DNA from: Nocardioides sp.
GTDB taxonomy: Bacteria; Actinomycetota; Actinomycetes; Propionibacteriales; Nocardioidaceae
Direction: 5' to 3'
Length of the DNA: 49,925 nt
NCBI GenBank assembly: GCA_030698375.1
Contig: JAUYLL010000142.1
Span: 1 to 49,925 of the forward strand
This document shows, one piece after another, positions 28,415 through 38,455 of the stretch. The stretch's first letter is position 1, and each line of letters begins with the position of its first letter. A program made the translations under genes and the position numbers. The notes under the pieces are model-generated. The model did not search any database. It was not told the DNA's origin and was given only the letters and a program-made list of their open reading frames with translations.

Positions 28415-29413
28415 TCAGCCAAGCGCAGCCGCGGCCGCCTGCCGGCAGTTCTCGCGGAGCTCGCGCTGGGCGGCGGCGATGCTGTCGGCGTCGCCACCCC
28501 AGGCACGCAGCGCGCTGCTGACGAGGGCCCGCCCGAAGGAGAACGTCACGTTCCATGGGCGGTTGGGGACGGCGCTGAGCTCCTTCAGGAACGCGCACAC
28601 GTCCTCGGTGGGGTGCCCGCCGGAGAGGAATGCGATGCCCGGCACGGCGGCGGGCACTGTGTCCACTAGCACCTCGAACGTGGCGGCCGCAATATCGTGC
28701 GCCGAGGCCTTGGGCGCGTTCAGGCCAGGGGTGACGAAGTTGGGCTTCAACACGATTCCGGTCAGGTCGACGCCCGCACGGTCTAGTTCGTCGAACACGG
28801 TGGTGAGGGCCAGGCCTGTCGTCTCAGCGGACGCCGCGAGCGGGTGGTCGCCGGTGCAGAGGACCTCGGGTTCGACGATCGGGACGATCCCGTGCTCCTG
28901 GCACAGGGCGGCGTATCTGGCCAGCGCGTGAGCGTTGGCCCGGGCGACGTACTCAGTAGTCGTGCCCACGTCGAACACCGCACGCCACTTGGCGAAGGCG
29001 GCGCCGCGGTCGGCGTACGACGCCAGCCGACCGCCGAGTCCGTCGAGGCCCTCGGTGATCAGCGCGCCGTCCTGGCCGGGGAGCGGCGTGGTGCCCGTGT
29101 CGACCTTGATGCCGGGCAGGATCCCCAGCTCGCGGGCAGCGATAGGGAAGTGGCGTCCGTCGCCCAGTTCCTGCCCGAAGGTCTCGTCGGCGAGGATGAC
29201 CCCGCTGACGGACTCCGACAGCCCATCGGCGGTCAGCAACAGTTCGCGATAGTCGCGGCGCGTGACGTCACTGGCGGGAATCCCCTCAGCCTCGAGCCGG
29301 GCCGACATGGTCTTGATCGACTCGTCGGCGGCGAGGACACCGCGGCCGCCGCTGGTCATCTGCAATGCGGTCTCGGTGAGGGCGGGCCGGTCGGTGCGAA
29401 CAATCGTCGTCAT
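28415..29413 (-). CDS. fba: Class I fructose-bisphosphate aldolase
   Basis: 332 residues from the ATG at 29413. Schiff-base aldolase of the eukaryote-like class I family: SGGRGVLAADESIKTMSARL, DYRELLLTADGL, VSGVILADETFGQEL, KWRAVFDVG, VPIVEPEVL and the lysine region LTGIVLKPNFVTPG, then FLSGGHPTEDVCAFLKE and WNVTFSFGRALVSSALRAWG. Works in the regeneration phase for fructose and perhaps sedoheptulose bisphosphate. It is convergent with the histidine kinase (15-bp gap) and has a variant candidate operator 36-63 bases upstream of its start. Confidence 0.95.
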   Translation of the reverse strand: MTTIVRTDRPALTETALQMTSGGRGVLAADESIKTMSARLEAEGIPASDVTRRDYRELLLTADGLSESVSGVILADETFGQELGDGRHFPIAARELGILPGIKVDTGTTPLPGQDGALITEGLDGLGGRLASYADRGAAFAKWRAVFDVGTTTEYVARANAHALARYAALCQEHGIVPIVEPEVLCTGDHPLAASAETTGLALTTVFDELDRAGVDLTGIVLKPNFVTPGLNAPKASAHDIAAATFEVLVDTVPAAVPGIAFLSGGHPTEDVCAFLKELSAVPNRPWNVTFSFGRALVSSALRAWGGDADSIAAAQRELRENCRQAAAAALG

Positions 29414-29444
29414 ACCCAGCAGGATGCGATCCGCCCCGCTGCGC

Positions 29445-29476
29445 TGCACTCACCCCTTTGGGCGATACCGGGTGTG
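29445..29476. promoter_or_regulatory. Candidate cbb operator 3 upstream of fba: CTCACCC-N14-GGGTGTG
   Basis: TGCACTCACCC (29445-29455) is identical over 11 bases to the rpe-side sequence at 26476-26486, and GGGTGTG at 29470-29476 forms the opposite arm. Spacing is 14 rather than 16 bases. Confidence 0.45.
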
Positions 29477-29905
29477 AAATTCCACCCTCCCGCTGGATCG
29501 GGTCGCACGCGTGCCGCAGAGCGGGCGCGTCGCGACCGGCGGCTCCGAGGCGGTGCACAGGTACCACGGCCGCTCCGGAGTGGCGGCGGGGCACGGGGCC
29601 CGTCGCGAGGTTGCCACTGGCCAGGCACAGCCGGGCCGCCTGGTCGATACCAGCATCACCTCGAGTCCCTGTCGCCGACCGCGACCGCCGCCCCGACCGC
29701 GCCCAGGTGGTGCAGCGGTGGTTACGGCCTGCAACCGGTGAGCAGCGACACCGTCGCAGGGGTCCTCTCACAAGCCGGGGCGGCCGTCGAGGACCAGGCG
29801 GTCGGTGCTGCGCATGGTCGCCAGACCTGACCCCCGGCGGCGGTTCGGCGAGATCTGACACCTCCCGGCGTGGCCGGAGGATCCCATTCGTTTGGGAGGA
29901 TCTAG
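29477..29905. other. Interval without a recognisable gene
   Basis: Very GC-rich sequence with frames open on both strands but no ribosome site, start or family motif. From about 29840 the sequence probably belongs to the left end of the IS3-type relic. Confidence 0.4.
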
Positions 29906-29908
29906 ATC

Positions 29909-30162
29909 ATGGGACGAGCGAGTACGTAAGTACGCCGAGGAGTTGCTGAAGCGGGCGGTGCGGATGGTCGCTGAGATCGCTCCGGACCACGGCTGCAGTG
30001 GGCGGCGGGCGGCGATCTGCGCGGTGGTCGGGAAGCTCGGTGTCGGTGCTCCGGAGACGGGGGTGAGTCGGCGCCGGCAAGCGGCCCGGCGTGACGACCG
30101 AGGAGGCGGAGGAGCTGAAGCGGCTGAAGCGGCAGAGGGCCGAACTGCGGCGGGCGAATTGG
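29909..30162 (+). pseudogene. IS3-family OrfA relic
   Basis: ATGGGACGAGCGAGTACG is followed by an extra T that creates a TAA stop; in the shifted frame the text continues KYAEELLKRAVRMVAEIAPD and ICAVVGKLGVGAPE, typical of IS3 OrfA. A further shift gives EEAEELKRLKRQRAELRRAN, the leucine-zipper end, then a stop. No OrfB follows. Confidence 0.78.
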
Positions 30163-30431
30163 TGAACGCTAGGAGCCGGGGCCTAGTGGCCGCCGGAGAG
30201 AGGTGGGAAGTCACCGTCAAAGTTAAGTGCTACTTGATCGATGTGCAGTCAGAACTCAATTGCAATTGCTCCATTCGCAGTCCAAACTGGTGCGAACCCG
30301 CAGGCTGAACCGATGGAACGCCGACACTCGTCTGCCGGGCTAAGACGCGGCCACTTCGAACGCTAAGACTTGCCAGGTCGAAACAGGCCTCAAGCAGGTT
30401 GAGCCGAAACTCGATAGCCACAGGAGACGCA

Positions 30432-30695
30432 ATGACACAAGAACCAAGCAGGCCCGCGAGCGCGGATGGCGAGGACGTCGAGCAGTTCTCGGTGCATGTC
30501 GAGGAACGGGATGGCGGTTGGGCAGTTGTCAAGACCGCCGATGGAGAATCGACCGTCGTGGATACGTACTCGGAGGAGCAGGACGCTCGCCGGCTAGCCG
30601 ACTCGCTGGATCGTGCAGCGAACCGCTATGACGGTGCGCCACGAGTCGAGGACGTGCCCGGCAGTTACCCGGGGCAGAGCGACACGAATGCGTAG
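30432..30695 (+). CDS. Small acidic protein, 87 aa, unknown function
   Basis: Starts at the ATG at 30432 with CAGGAG upstream. The middle, FSVHVEERDGGWAVVKTADG then ESTVVDTYSEEQDARRLADS, resembles DUF2188-type small proteins (a beta hairpin with GGWAVK followed by a helix), but the match is only in outline. Hydrophilic ends, no membrane segment. Monocistronic as far as can be seen; DUF3422 follows 278 bases later. Confidence 0.6.
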   Translation: MTQEPSRPASADGEDVEQFSVHVEERDGGWAVVKTADGESTVVDTYSEEQDARRLADSLDRAANRYDGAPRVEDVPGSYPGQSDTNA

Positions 30696-30973
30696 CTACG
30701 CCCCGTAAGATCGGATGGTGCGGTAGGGGGTTCTCGAGGAGTTCGCGTGACGATCCCGCGCTGTCGACTTATGCGGCTGCTGGGGTGCGTCCGGAATGCG
30801 CCACCAAAGACGCCCCGAAACACGCGGCGCTAGCTATGGTTCGGCCAACCCGCGAGCTCGGGCCCAGGCAGTCGGAGGTTCCTGATGGCGTGTGTCATTT
30901 TGTCGGTCCTGTATCGACCAAACGGGTGCGGATGGTAGCGGACGGTAGGTCGTCCGGGCCGCAGGCGACGACC

Positions 30974-32275
30974 ATGCCCTTCTTGCTTCCCCCGGATGCC
31001 GCCGAACGAGTGCCCGCTCACAACGAAGTGCACGTCCGGCCCGCCCGGCCGCTTCCGATCCCTTCGATGACGACACAGATCACGGTCCTCACCGCCAGCC
31101 ACGATTCGACCGCTGAGGCTTCTCATCTGCGGTCGCTCGCTGCCACGCATGGTGCGCAGATTGGATCGACGGACGTGGGCCTGGTGCTGAACCTGGGAGA
31201 TGCTGCGGAGCTTTCTTGGGAGCGTCACGATGAGTACTCGGTCTACACGATCCATCAGCCATTTGATTCCTCCGGGGTGGCAGCTGACACGAATCTTCTC
31301 AGCTACTTGCCGTTGCCGGCTGGCTGGCTGACCGAGGTACCCGGACACACGGTGGCAGCTGTGCACGTCCTACTCGTCGACGGCGCCGGGCGATCGGACG
31401 AGGAGGCTGTGACGCTAGCCGAGACGACGCTAGGACAGCAGGGGCGTCTCGTGGGTTCACGGCTGCGCGACAGCTGTGCACGCTTGTTCACAACATTCCG
31501 CCTCCATCCCGACGGCACATCACGATTTCTGCTCGTTTGTGATGACATGACTGCAGGACGGGCCGGGCGCGTCAGCGGCTCACTGTTGGAGGTCGAGCGG
31601 TATCGGACGCTGGCCCTCTTGGCCTATCCGTCGGCACGAGCGCTGATATTGCGGTTATCGCGGCTTGAGGAACAGCTGGCAGACCTCGTGCGAACCTTCG
31701 AGGACGAGCAACGCGACGACCACGAGCTCCTCGATGACCTCATTCTTCTCGCAGCGAGCGTGGAGCGCGACATAGCATCTCATACCGGTCGGTTCAGTGC
31801 CGCAAGAGCTTACTTCGCGCTGGTGCAACAACGCATCGACTATCTCCGGGGCGGCTCATTGCCGGGCCTGATGGGCGTCTTCACCTTCCTCTTGAGGCGA
31901 TTGGTGCCCGCCATCAGCACCGTTGAGTCTGCTCAAACGAGAATCGAGGAGTTGTCTGGCCGGGTCTCCCGTACCGCGGACGTCCTGCGGACCAGGGTTG
32001 AGGTCGAGGCCCAATCTCGAACCCAGGAGCTGCTCAGTGAACTCCGCCGAGGGCAGACCATGCAACTCCGACTGCAGCAGACAGTCGAGGGGCTTTCCGT
32101 CGCGGCCATCTCCTACTACCTTGTGGCGTTGGTGGGAATCGGTGCTAAAGGTCTTCACTCCGTGGGTCTGTCGATCAACGCGAGTTTGGCCCAAGCGTTG
32201 GCCATCCCCTTGGCCGTCTGGCTGGTTTGGCGAACCGTGCACCGGGCGCGCCGCATCCACCCCACCAGCGCCTGA
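30974..32275 (+). CDS. DUF3422 family membrane protein
   Basis: 433 residues from the ATG at 30974; the frame is open further upstream, but DUF3422 proteins begin near the NEVHVRPARPLP motif (residues about 15-26). Conserved blocks follow: TTFRLHPDGTSRFLLVCDD, LLEVERYRTLALLAYPSARA, an S-F-A-Y-LV-RI-LR segment (GRFSAARAYFALVQQRIDYL), a coiled-coil region, then LRLQQTVEGLSVAAISYYLV and ALVGIGAKGL. One or two C-terminal membrane helices (SVAAISYYLVALVGIGA and ALAIPLAVWLVW) anchor it. Function is not established for the family. Confidence 0.88.
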   Translation: MPFLLPPDAAERVPAHNEVHVRPARPLPIPSMTTQITVLTASHDSTAEASHLRSLAATHGAQIGSTDVGLVLNLGDAAELSWERHDEYSVYTIHQPFDSSGVAADTNLLSYLPLPAGWLTEVPGHTVAAVHVLLVDGAGRSDEEAVTLAETTLGQQGRLVGSRLRDSCARLFTTFRLHPDGTSRFLLVCDDMTAGRAGRVSGSLLEVERYRTLALLAYPSARALILRLSRLEEQLADLVRTFEDEQRDDHELLDDLILLAASVERDIASHTGRFSAARAYFALVQQRIDYLRGGSLPGLMGVFTFLLRRLVPAISTVESAQTRIEELSGRVSRTADVLRTRVEVEAQSRTQELLSELRRGQTMQLRLQQTVEGLSVAAISYYLVALVGIGAKGLHSVGLSINASLAQALAIPLAVWLVWRTVHRARRIHPTSA

Positions 32276-32329
32276 GCAGAGCCCGTCAACCCAGACGGCG
32301 ATATCGATAGGTCGGGCCCTCGTGTTCGA

Positions 32330-33280
32330 CCACAGCGGCCCGCGTCGGCGGCCACGAGAAACTGCCCGGAGACGGCCACGAAGCTGCCTGCGGGTGGACA
32401 TCGAATCTGCCCGACACGACCGCGGCGGGGGTCTGGTGTCTGGTCGCGGCACTGTCGAAGTTGCAGAAGCCTCGGGGGATCGGGTGAAGACCGATGCCAA
32501 GGACGCAGCTCATTCTGGCCCGCCTGTTGCGACTCGACGAGATCACCGCGGTTGCGATCCCCTCGGCGGACCAGGAGGCAGCTCGCGATCTTGTCCGGCC
32601 AGGGAGGATTGCCGGTGCGACCTGATGCGGGCCCGGCACCGGCTGTCCAAACTGCTGCTGCGCCACGAGATCGTCTACTTCGGCGGTGACGCGTGGACCG
32701 GGAAGCACGGTGCTTGGCTGCGTCACGAGGCTCTGCCGCAGCTGAGTGATCGAGCGACCCGCTGACGTTCGACTCCGACTGGGACAAGGTATTGGTGACC
32801 AAAGCACGCCGCGATCGGCTCAACGCTGCGATCGATGAGTTGGCCATCGGCTCGTTCGGCGGCTGGGATGCCTTCGAGGGGGAGCACCCTGACCGGATTC
32901 GCACTCGCGGTCGAGATCGGCGAATGGCACCGGTTCACCGGCAACGCCATCGACTCCTTCGTCGGCCTGGTTCCCAGCGAGTACCCCTCCGTTACCTCGC
33001 GGGTACAGGGATCGATCACCAAGACCGGCAACACCCACACGCGCCGACTGATGGTAAAGGCCGCTTCGCGCCACCGAGCCGCTACGTCTTGGGCAACACC
33101 ATGCTCGACCGCTGGGACCCGGCACCCGCAGCGGCCCGGGCCGGTGGTGACGAAGGCAACCGGCGGCTGCACCAGCGGTGGGTGAAGTTCATCGACCGCA
33201 AGGAGAAGCCCACCATCGCCAACGTCGCGATCAGCGAGCTGGCCGGCTGGTGCTGGTCACTGGCAGTGCTCGAGGAGTAG
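32330..33280 (+). pseudogene. IS110-family transposase relic (second type)
   Basis: The N-terminal part is decayed; KTDAKDAAH with the shifted LARLLRLDEITAVAIPSADQ is followed by DLMRARHRLSKLLLRHEIVY and the C-terminal half in two frames: FTGNAIDSFVGLVPSEYPSV, GSITKTGNTHTRRLMVKAA and RWVKFIDRKEKPTIANVAIS to a normal stop at 33280. Several frameshifts. The DAKDA and TKTGNTH/RR motifs place it with IS110, distinct from the two other copies here. Confidence 0.8.
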
Positions 33281-33284
33281 CCAC

Positions 33285-33825
33285 CACGAGCTGCTCCGTC
33301 GTCCCAACGGGGCTGGTGGCAGCGCGAGGAGCGACCCGCGAAACACCTATGAGGACCCTAGACACGCGGTCCCGCTCCTGCTGAGAGGACCGTCCTGCGG
33401 TAACCAGCCCGCGTATATCAGTCTGACCGCGCGTCGCCAACGAGACGCTCACCAACCCCGACGACGACGAAGCACGAGGCGCCCGCCCCAGTGATCGAGA
33501 CGGGCGCCTTACCCTGCGTATTGACAGGAGGTCACTCCATATCAGCAACCCAGGGCCCCGTGGGGCCCGCCGTGACGGAGCGAAGGTCGGCGTGCGGCTC
33601 ACGGTTGTCGCGACTCTGGCCCGGTGGCCGGGCCGGGTTCAGAATCGGCTGTGTGCGACGCGATTGGACGCCGAATCGTCTGTAGTGCCGGTGTGCCTGG
33701 ATATCAGCATGGTGGTGGTGGGCTTCCACGGGAACCGTGGACTGTTGCCGTCGAGCACGGGAGTCAGACTCCCGAACTGATCCCTGCCCTCCCCGCGGCG
33801 CACTCGCTCATCAACGACAACAAGC
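33285..33825. other. Interval without a recognisable gene
   Basis: From the IS110 relic to the IS256 left end. I see no protein with a recognisable family and no strong hairpin. The last eight bases, CAACAAGC, are the left copy of the IS256 target duplication. Confidence 0.5.
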
Positions 33826-35287
33826 GAGCAATAGTCAAGACCTGTGGATGGGCGTGTTATGCGACTTGCTGATTGCCTCCTGATTCGCGGCTCGGTTCGT
33901 CGTCGCGTTCGACGAGGACGCCGTTCTTGAACGTTGCGCCGGCGCGGACGAGGGCGACGAGGTGGGGTGCGTTGACGGCGCGCCACCTGGCCTGGGCGGA
34001 CTCGATGAGCTTGAACGCCATCGCGATCCCAGCGGCCCTCGAGCCGGGTCCCTTGGTGACGCGCTGGCGGAGCCGCACGGTCGCGAAGGTCGACTCGATC
34101 GGGTTCGTGGTGCGCAGGTGGACCCAGTGCTCGGCGGGGTAGTTTGTAGAACTCCAGCAGCACGTCGAGGTCCTCGGTGATCTTCGCGACGGCCTTGGGC
34201 CATTTGGTGGCGTAGTCGGCGACGAACGCCTTGACGGCGGCCTGGGCGTGGTCCTTGTCCTCGGCGTTCCAGATCTCCGCCAGCGCCGTCTTCGCGCCCG
34301 GCTGGGCCGACTTGGGCAGGGCGTTGAGGACGTTGGCGATCTTGTGGAACCAGCACCGCTGCTCCTTGGTTTCGGGGAACACCGTGCGGACCGCGGCCCA
34401 GAACCCGAGCGCCCCGTCACCGATCGCGAGCACCGGTGCGGCCATGCCGCGGCGCTTGGCCGAGCGGAGCAGGTCGGCCCAGGACTCGGTGGACTCCCGG
34501 TGCCCGTCATCGAGCGCGATCAGCTCCTTGGTGCCGTCGGCGCGCACGCCGATCATCACCAGCAGACAGACCTTGTCCTGTTCGAGGCGGACCTTGAGGT
34601 GGATCCCGTCGACCCACAAGTAGACGTAGTCGGTCTCGGCCAGGGACCGCTTGGTGAACGCGACCGCCTCGTCTTGCCACTGCGTGGTGAGCCGGGTGAT
34701 CGTCGAGGGCGACAGGCCGTGGCTGGTGCCCAGGAACTGCGTCAACGCCGGAGCGAAGTCGCCGCTGGACAGGCCGTGCAGGTAAAGCAACGGCGACACC
34801 TCGGCGACCCGTGGGGACTTCCGCGACCAGGCCGGCAGGATCGCCGAGGCGAACCGCTTCGGCTCCCCGGTGACCTCATCGGTGCGCTTGTCGTTGACCC
34901 GCAACTGCCGGATCGGCACCGCGCCCGCAGCGGTGGTCACCTCCCGCGGCTCGTGGAAGCCGTTGCGAACCACCAGCCGCCGACCGTTCTCATCCAGCTC
35001 GTCGCGGAACGCCTCGACGTGCGCAGCGACTTCGGCGTGCAGCGCCGCGGCCAGCATCTGCCGGGCACCGTCGCGGACGATCTCGTCGAGTAGCGACCCA
35101 CCGGCCGACTCGTTGGACTCATTCTCTACTTGGACTACCTTGAGCATGGGCGTACCTTCCCGAGCCGGCGCGTCAACGCCGACCCTGATCAGACTTGCAA
35201 TGGGCTTCGATCTTGCTCGGGAGGTACACCACTTCAGGTCACCTCGCCGAGAGCCATCCACAGGTTCTGATCATTGCTCCAACAAGC
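33818..35287 (-). mobile_element. IS256-family insertion sequence with 8-bp target duplication
   Basis: Imperfect 26-bp inverted repeats at 33826-33851 (GAGCAAT...ACCTGTGGATGG) and 35254-35279 (CCATCCACAGGT...ATTGCTC) differ at four positions and bound a 1454-bp element. CAACAAGC occurs directly outside both ends (33818-33825 and 35280-35287), the 8-bp duplication expected of IS256. It landed 18 bases before the ATG of an intact IS110 transposase, so it separates that gene from its upstream sequence. The perfect duplication implies a fairly recent insertion. Confidence 0.95.
33857..35147 (-). pseudogene. IS256 (Mutator-type) transposase with one frameshift
   Basis: Starts at the ATG at 35147. 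The DDE catalytic regions are visible: YVYLWVDGIHLKVRLEQDK (first D), LAIGDGALGFWAAVRTVFPE (second D), and after the shift HLRTTNPIESTFATVRLRQR (E). The frame breaks at EFYKLP, where a CCCC run near 34138-34141 has one C more than required; dropping it gives LPAEHWVHLRTTNPIE and a stop at 33857. Everything else is intact, so this is either a very recent mutation or a read error in a homopolymer. Upstream and downstream parts give about 430 residues in total, the normal length. Confidence 0.9.
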
Positions 35288-35305
35288 AGGTGGGAGTGGT
35301 CAGCC

Positions 35306-36547
35306 ATGGACGTGATTCATCCGCGGTGCGCGGACTTGGACATCTCCAAGAAGGACGCCAAGGTCTGCGTCCGCGTCGCCGGCAGTGGGCGGCGGCGAGC
35401 AGCCGAGACGGTGACCACGTGGGGGTCGACCAGCAACCGCATCCTGGCCCTGCGTGAACACCTGGCGGCCCAGCAGGTCACCTGTGTGGTGATGGAGGCC
35501 ACCGGGGGCTACTGGAAGCCGTTCTACTACCTGCTCGAGGACCTCGAGGGCGTAGAGGTGATGCTGGTCAACGCCCGCGAGGCCAAGAACCTGCCGGGTC
35601 GTAAGACCGATGTGGCCGATGCGACCTGGCTTGCCCAGCTCGGCGGCGCCCACGGCCTGGTCCGGGCCTCGTTCGTGCCACAGGCGCCGATCCGGGAACT
35701 GCGAGACCTCACCCGGACCCGGACCGCGATCACCCGGGAACGTTCCCGCGAGGTGCGACGACTGGAGAAACTGCTCGAGGACGCCGGCATCAAGCTGTCC
35801 TCAGTAGCCACCGAGATCGTCGGGGTCTCCGGCCGAGCGACGCTCCATGCCATGACCGAGGTTGAACGCGACCCCGCCGTACTCGCAGATCTGGCCCAGA
35901 AGCGGCTGCGCACCAAGACACCCCAACTCATCGAGGCGCTGACCGGGCGGTTCACCGACCACCACGCGTTCCTGGTCCGGATGCACCTGTGCCTGATCGA
36001 CCAACACACCGCGGCCATCGAGGAGCTCAGCAAACGGATCGAGATGGTCATCGAGCCCTTTCGCGGGTTCTGTGACCTGATCTCCTCGATCCCCGGCATC
36101 GGCGCCACCACCGCGCAGGTCATCACCGCCGAAACCGGCGCGGACATGACCCGGTTCCCCACCGCCGGCCACCTCGCCTCCTGGGCCGGCGTGTGTCCCG
36201 GACACCACGAGTCCTCCGGCCGGACCAAGTCCACCCACACCCGCCCCGGGAATCCCTACCTCAAGGCAGTGCTGGGCACCGCAGCCATGAACGCCGCCCG
36301 CAACAAGGACAGCTACCTCGGCGCCCGCTATCGACGCCTCGCAGCCCGTCGCGGCAAGGGCAAGGCTCTCGTGGCCACCCAACGCACCATCCTCGTGACG
36401 ATCTGGCACATGGCCCACACCGGAGCCCTCTACGACGACCTTGGAGCCGACTACTACTCCCGGATCCAGCCCACCCGAACCAAGCGCCGCGCGATCCGCC
36501 AACTCCAAGACCTCGGCTACACCGTCACTCTCCAGCCCGCCAGCTGA
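35306..36547 (+). CDS. IS110-family transposase (intact)
   Basis: 413 residues from the ATG at 35306, with GGTGGGAG upstream. The DEDD domain shows CADLDISKKDAKVCVRVAG (D), VVMEATGGYWKPFYYLLE (E) and GRKTDVADATWLAQL (DxxD). The C-terminal Tnp20 region has SSIPGIGATTAQVITAETGA and AGVCPGHHESSGRTKSTHTR, followed by PGNPYLKAVLGTAAMNAARN with the family Ser/Gly pattern. No frame damage. IS110 ends cannot be read directly because this family lacks clear terminal repeats. Confidence 0.92.
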   Translation: MDVIHPRCADLDISKKDAKVCVRVAGSGRRRAAETVTTWGSTSNRILALREHLAAQQVTCVVMEATGGYWKPFYYLLEDLEGVEVMLVNAREAKNLPGRKTDVADATWLAQLGGAHGLVRASFVPQAPIRELRDLTRTRTAITRERSREVRRLEKLLEDAGIKLSSVATEIVGVSGRATLHAMTEVERDPAVLADLAQKRLRTKTPQLIEALTGRFTDHHAFLVRMHLCLIDQHTAAIEELSKRIEMVIEPFRGFCDLISSIPGIGATTAQVITAETGADMTRFPTAGHLASWAGVCPGHHESSGRTKSTHTRPGNPYLKAVLGTAAMNAARNKDSYLGARYRRLAARRGKGKALVATQRTILVTIWHMAHTGALYDDLGADYYSRIQPTRTKRRAIRQLQDLGYTVTLQPAS

Positions 36548-36699
36548 CTGCCACTCAGGGAATCTTCGAGTCAGGTGTGGCCCATATCAGGTGTGGCCGC
36601 GCGCAGTGGCGTCCTTTCGAGAGGCGGTGAGGCTCGGGGGTCTCGTTTCGGCGGGCAGGGTGCCCTGCAGCTCTGGGCCGGCGACATGAGCGTCGAGAC

Positions 36700-38250
36700 C
36701 CTGGAGCACACCCGGGACGGTCGACTACCTCACACAGGTCGGTGCGGGTCGGTGGCGGAGTGCGCCCGACTGGCCACCACGACCCACTCGATGGTTGCGT
36801 TTGCATGGTGTCGCGGTGAGGCCGAACCGCACCTTGAGACCAGCTCGGGATCGCTGGGGTCTGGCAGCCATGGCAGCGAATGCCGCACGTGCACGATTCG
36901 TCCGATCCGGACTCTGACGAGGTCGGCGAGACCGTCGGCACCGACCTCATATGGGTCGGACGGGCCGACGGCATCCGGCTGCGGGCGAGCGGCAGCGGCC
37001 GGGCTCAACCTCGTCCTGCTCTACCCGGCGATGCTGCCGAGTGACCAGACGGCCGCGGAGCCACTCACGACCGAACGGCCCGGACGGGCGTCGCCGAGTC
37101 GCCGAGTGGCAGAGTCGCAGAGTCGCAGAGTCGCCGCAAGCTAGGGCCGACGCCGACAGCAACCGTTCGGTTCCACGGCCGGAGATGCTCACCCGGCGCG
37201 CCTGGGGCGCCGGCCCGGACCTGCGCGACGACCGCCCGGATTACAACCGGACCATCAAGTCAGGTCCACGTCCACCTCACTGCCAGCAGCAACAGCTACA
37301 GCCGTGCGAACGTCCCCGCGATCATCCGGGGCATGTACGCGTACCACACGCAGAGCCTGGGCCGGTCGGACATGGGGTACAGCTTCCTCGTCGACCGGTT
37401 CGGTGGGCCGGGCGCCGGAGGTCCGGCCAGACCCGTCCGCGGCGCGCGCACACGCTGGGCTTCAACGCAACCTCGACCGGTGTGGCCGCGATCGGGAAGT
37501 ACGACCCCGCCTCGCCACCGACCGCGGTGCTCGCCGCCCTTGCGCGGGTGGCGGCCAGGAAGCTCGACATGTACGGCCGCGACCCGCACGGGCGCACCAC
37601 GGTCGTAAGCGCAGGAAGCGACAAGTACCGCGCGGGCTTCAGTGGTCACCCTGGCGGTCATCGACGGGCACCGCGATACCAACGACACCGCCTGTCCCGG
37701 ACAGCATCTCTACGACGCATTCCCGGCGATCCGCCGCCGCACCAAGCGACGGGTGAACCGGTACCACCAACGCGCCGTCATCAGCGAGCCGTTCACCGGC
37801 AGCGGGAGAGCGGTCATGGGAGCGACACTGCCCCTTCGTTCCGGGAGCTGGACGCCGGCCGAGACCACCCCGACCTACATCTGGTTGCGAGAGGGCGCTC
37901 GAATCGCCGGCGCGACCGCGGCTACTTACCGGCTCGTGCCCGCCGACGTCGGGTAACTCGTCTCCGCGGTCATCAGGACGCTCCGCCTCACGCCGAGCCG
38001 GCCACGCAGACGGTCGGCTTCGACGACCCGGTCAAGGCCCGGCCCGTCCTCGTGGTGCGCACCGTGGGTCGACTCACCGGGCGGTCGCCCCGGGTGGTCG
38101 CGCGGGAATCGAGCCTTCCCGCCGGCTACGGAACCGGGAACGTCGTGGTCACGCTGGACGGACGCACCCGTACCGTCACCCTCGCCGAGGGTTGCGCCCG
38201 CACCGTCTTCAGGCGCCTCGACCCGGGCGTGTACGACGTGTAGGTCACGT
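36700..38250 (+). pseudogene. Peptidoglycan-recognition / amidase-like secreted protein relic
   Basis: Fragments in alternating frames: THSMVAFAWCRGEAEPHLE, HDSSDPDSDEVGETVG, LIWVGRADGIRLRASGSG, then the PGRP/amidase core ANVPAIIRGMYAYHTQSLGR, SDMGYSFLVDRFGG, HTLGFNATSTGVAAIG, VLAALARVAARKLDMYGRDP and VIDGHRDTNDTACPGQHLYD. A tail with VVTLDGRTRTVTLAEGCART, VFRRLDPGVYDV and YPGDD is an Ig-like repeat. At least five frameshifts. In actinobacteria these are secreted cell-wall proteins. Confidence 0.82.
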
Positions 38251-38309
38251 ACCCCGGCGACGACAGCCCCGCTCCCGCATCCGAAACAGCCTCGGTTCAC
38301 CGTCCCGAA

Positions 38310-38455
38310 GCCAACGTCCTAAAGTGGCCGGCTACCTGACAGCCCGGGGTGCCGAGGCGATCGTGCTCGCGTGCACCGAGATCGAGCCGCTGCTCGGCCC
38401 CGACGCCGCGCCGGTGTCGCTCTCGACTCCGCGCGGAACGGGAGGGCTCGGTCAG
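38310..38455 (+). pseudogene. Aspartate/hydantoin racemase family C-terminal relic
   Basis: VAGYLTARGAEAIVLACTEI then EPLLGPDAAPVSL reproduces the C-terminal active-site Cys segment (LACTE) of Asp/Glu racemases. Nothing upstream belongs to the gene and the end is shifted, so only a stub of about 40 residues remains. Confidence 0.65.
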
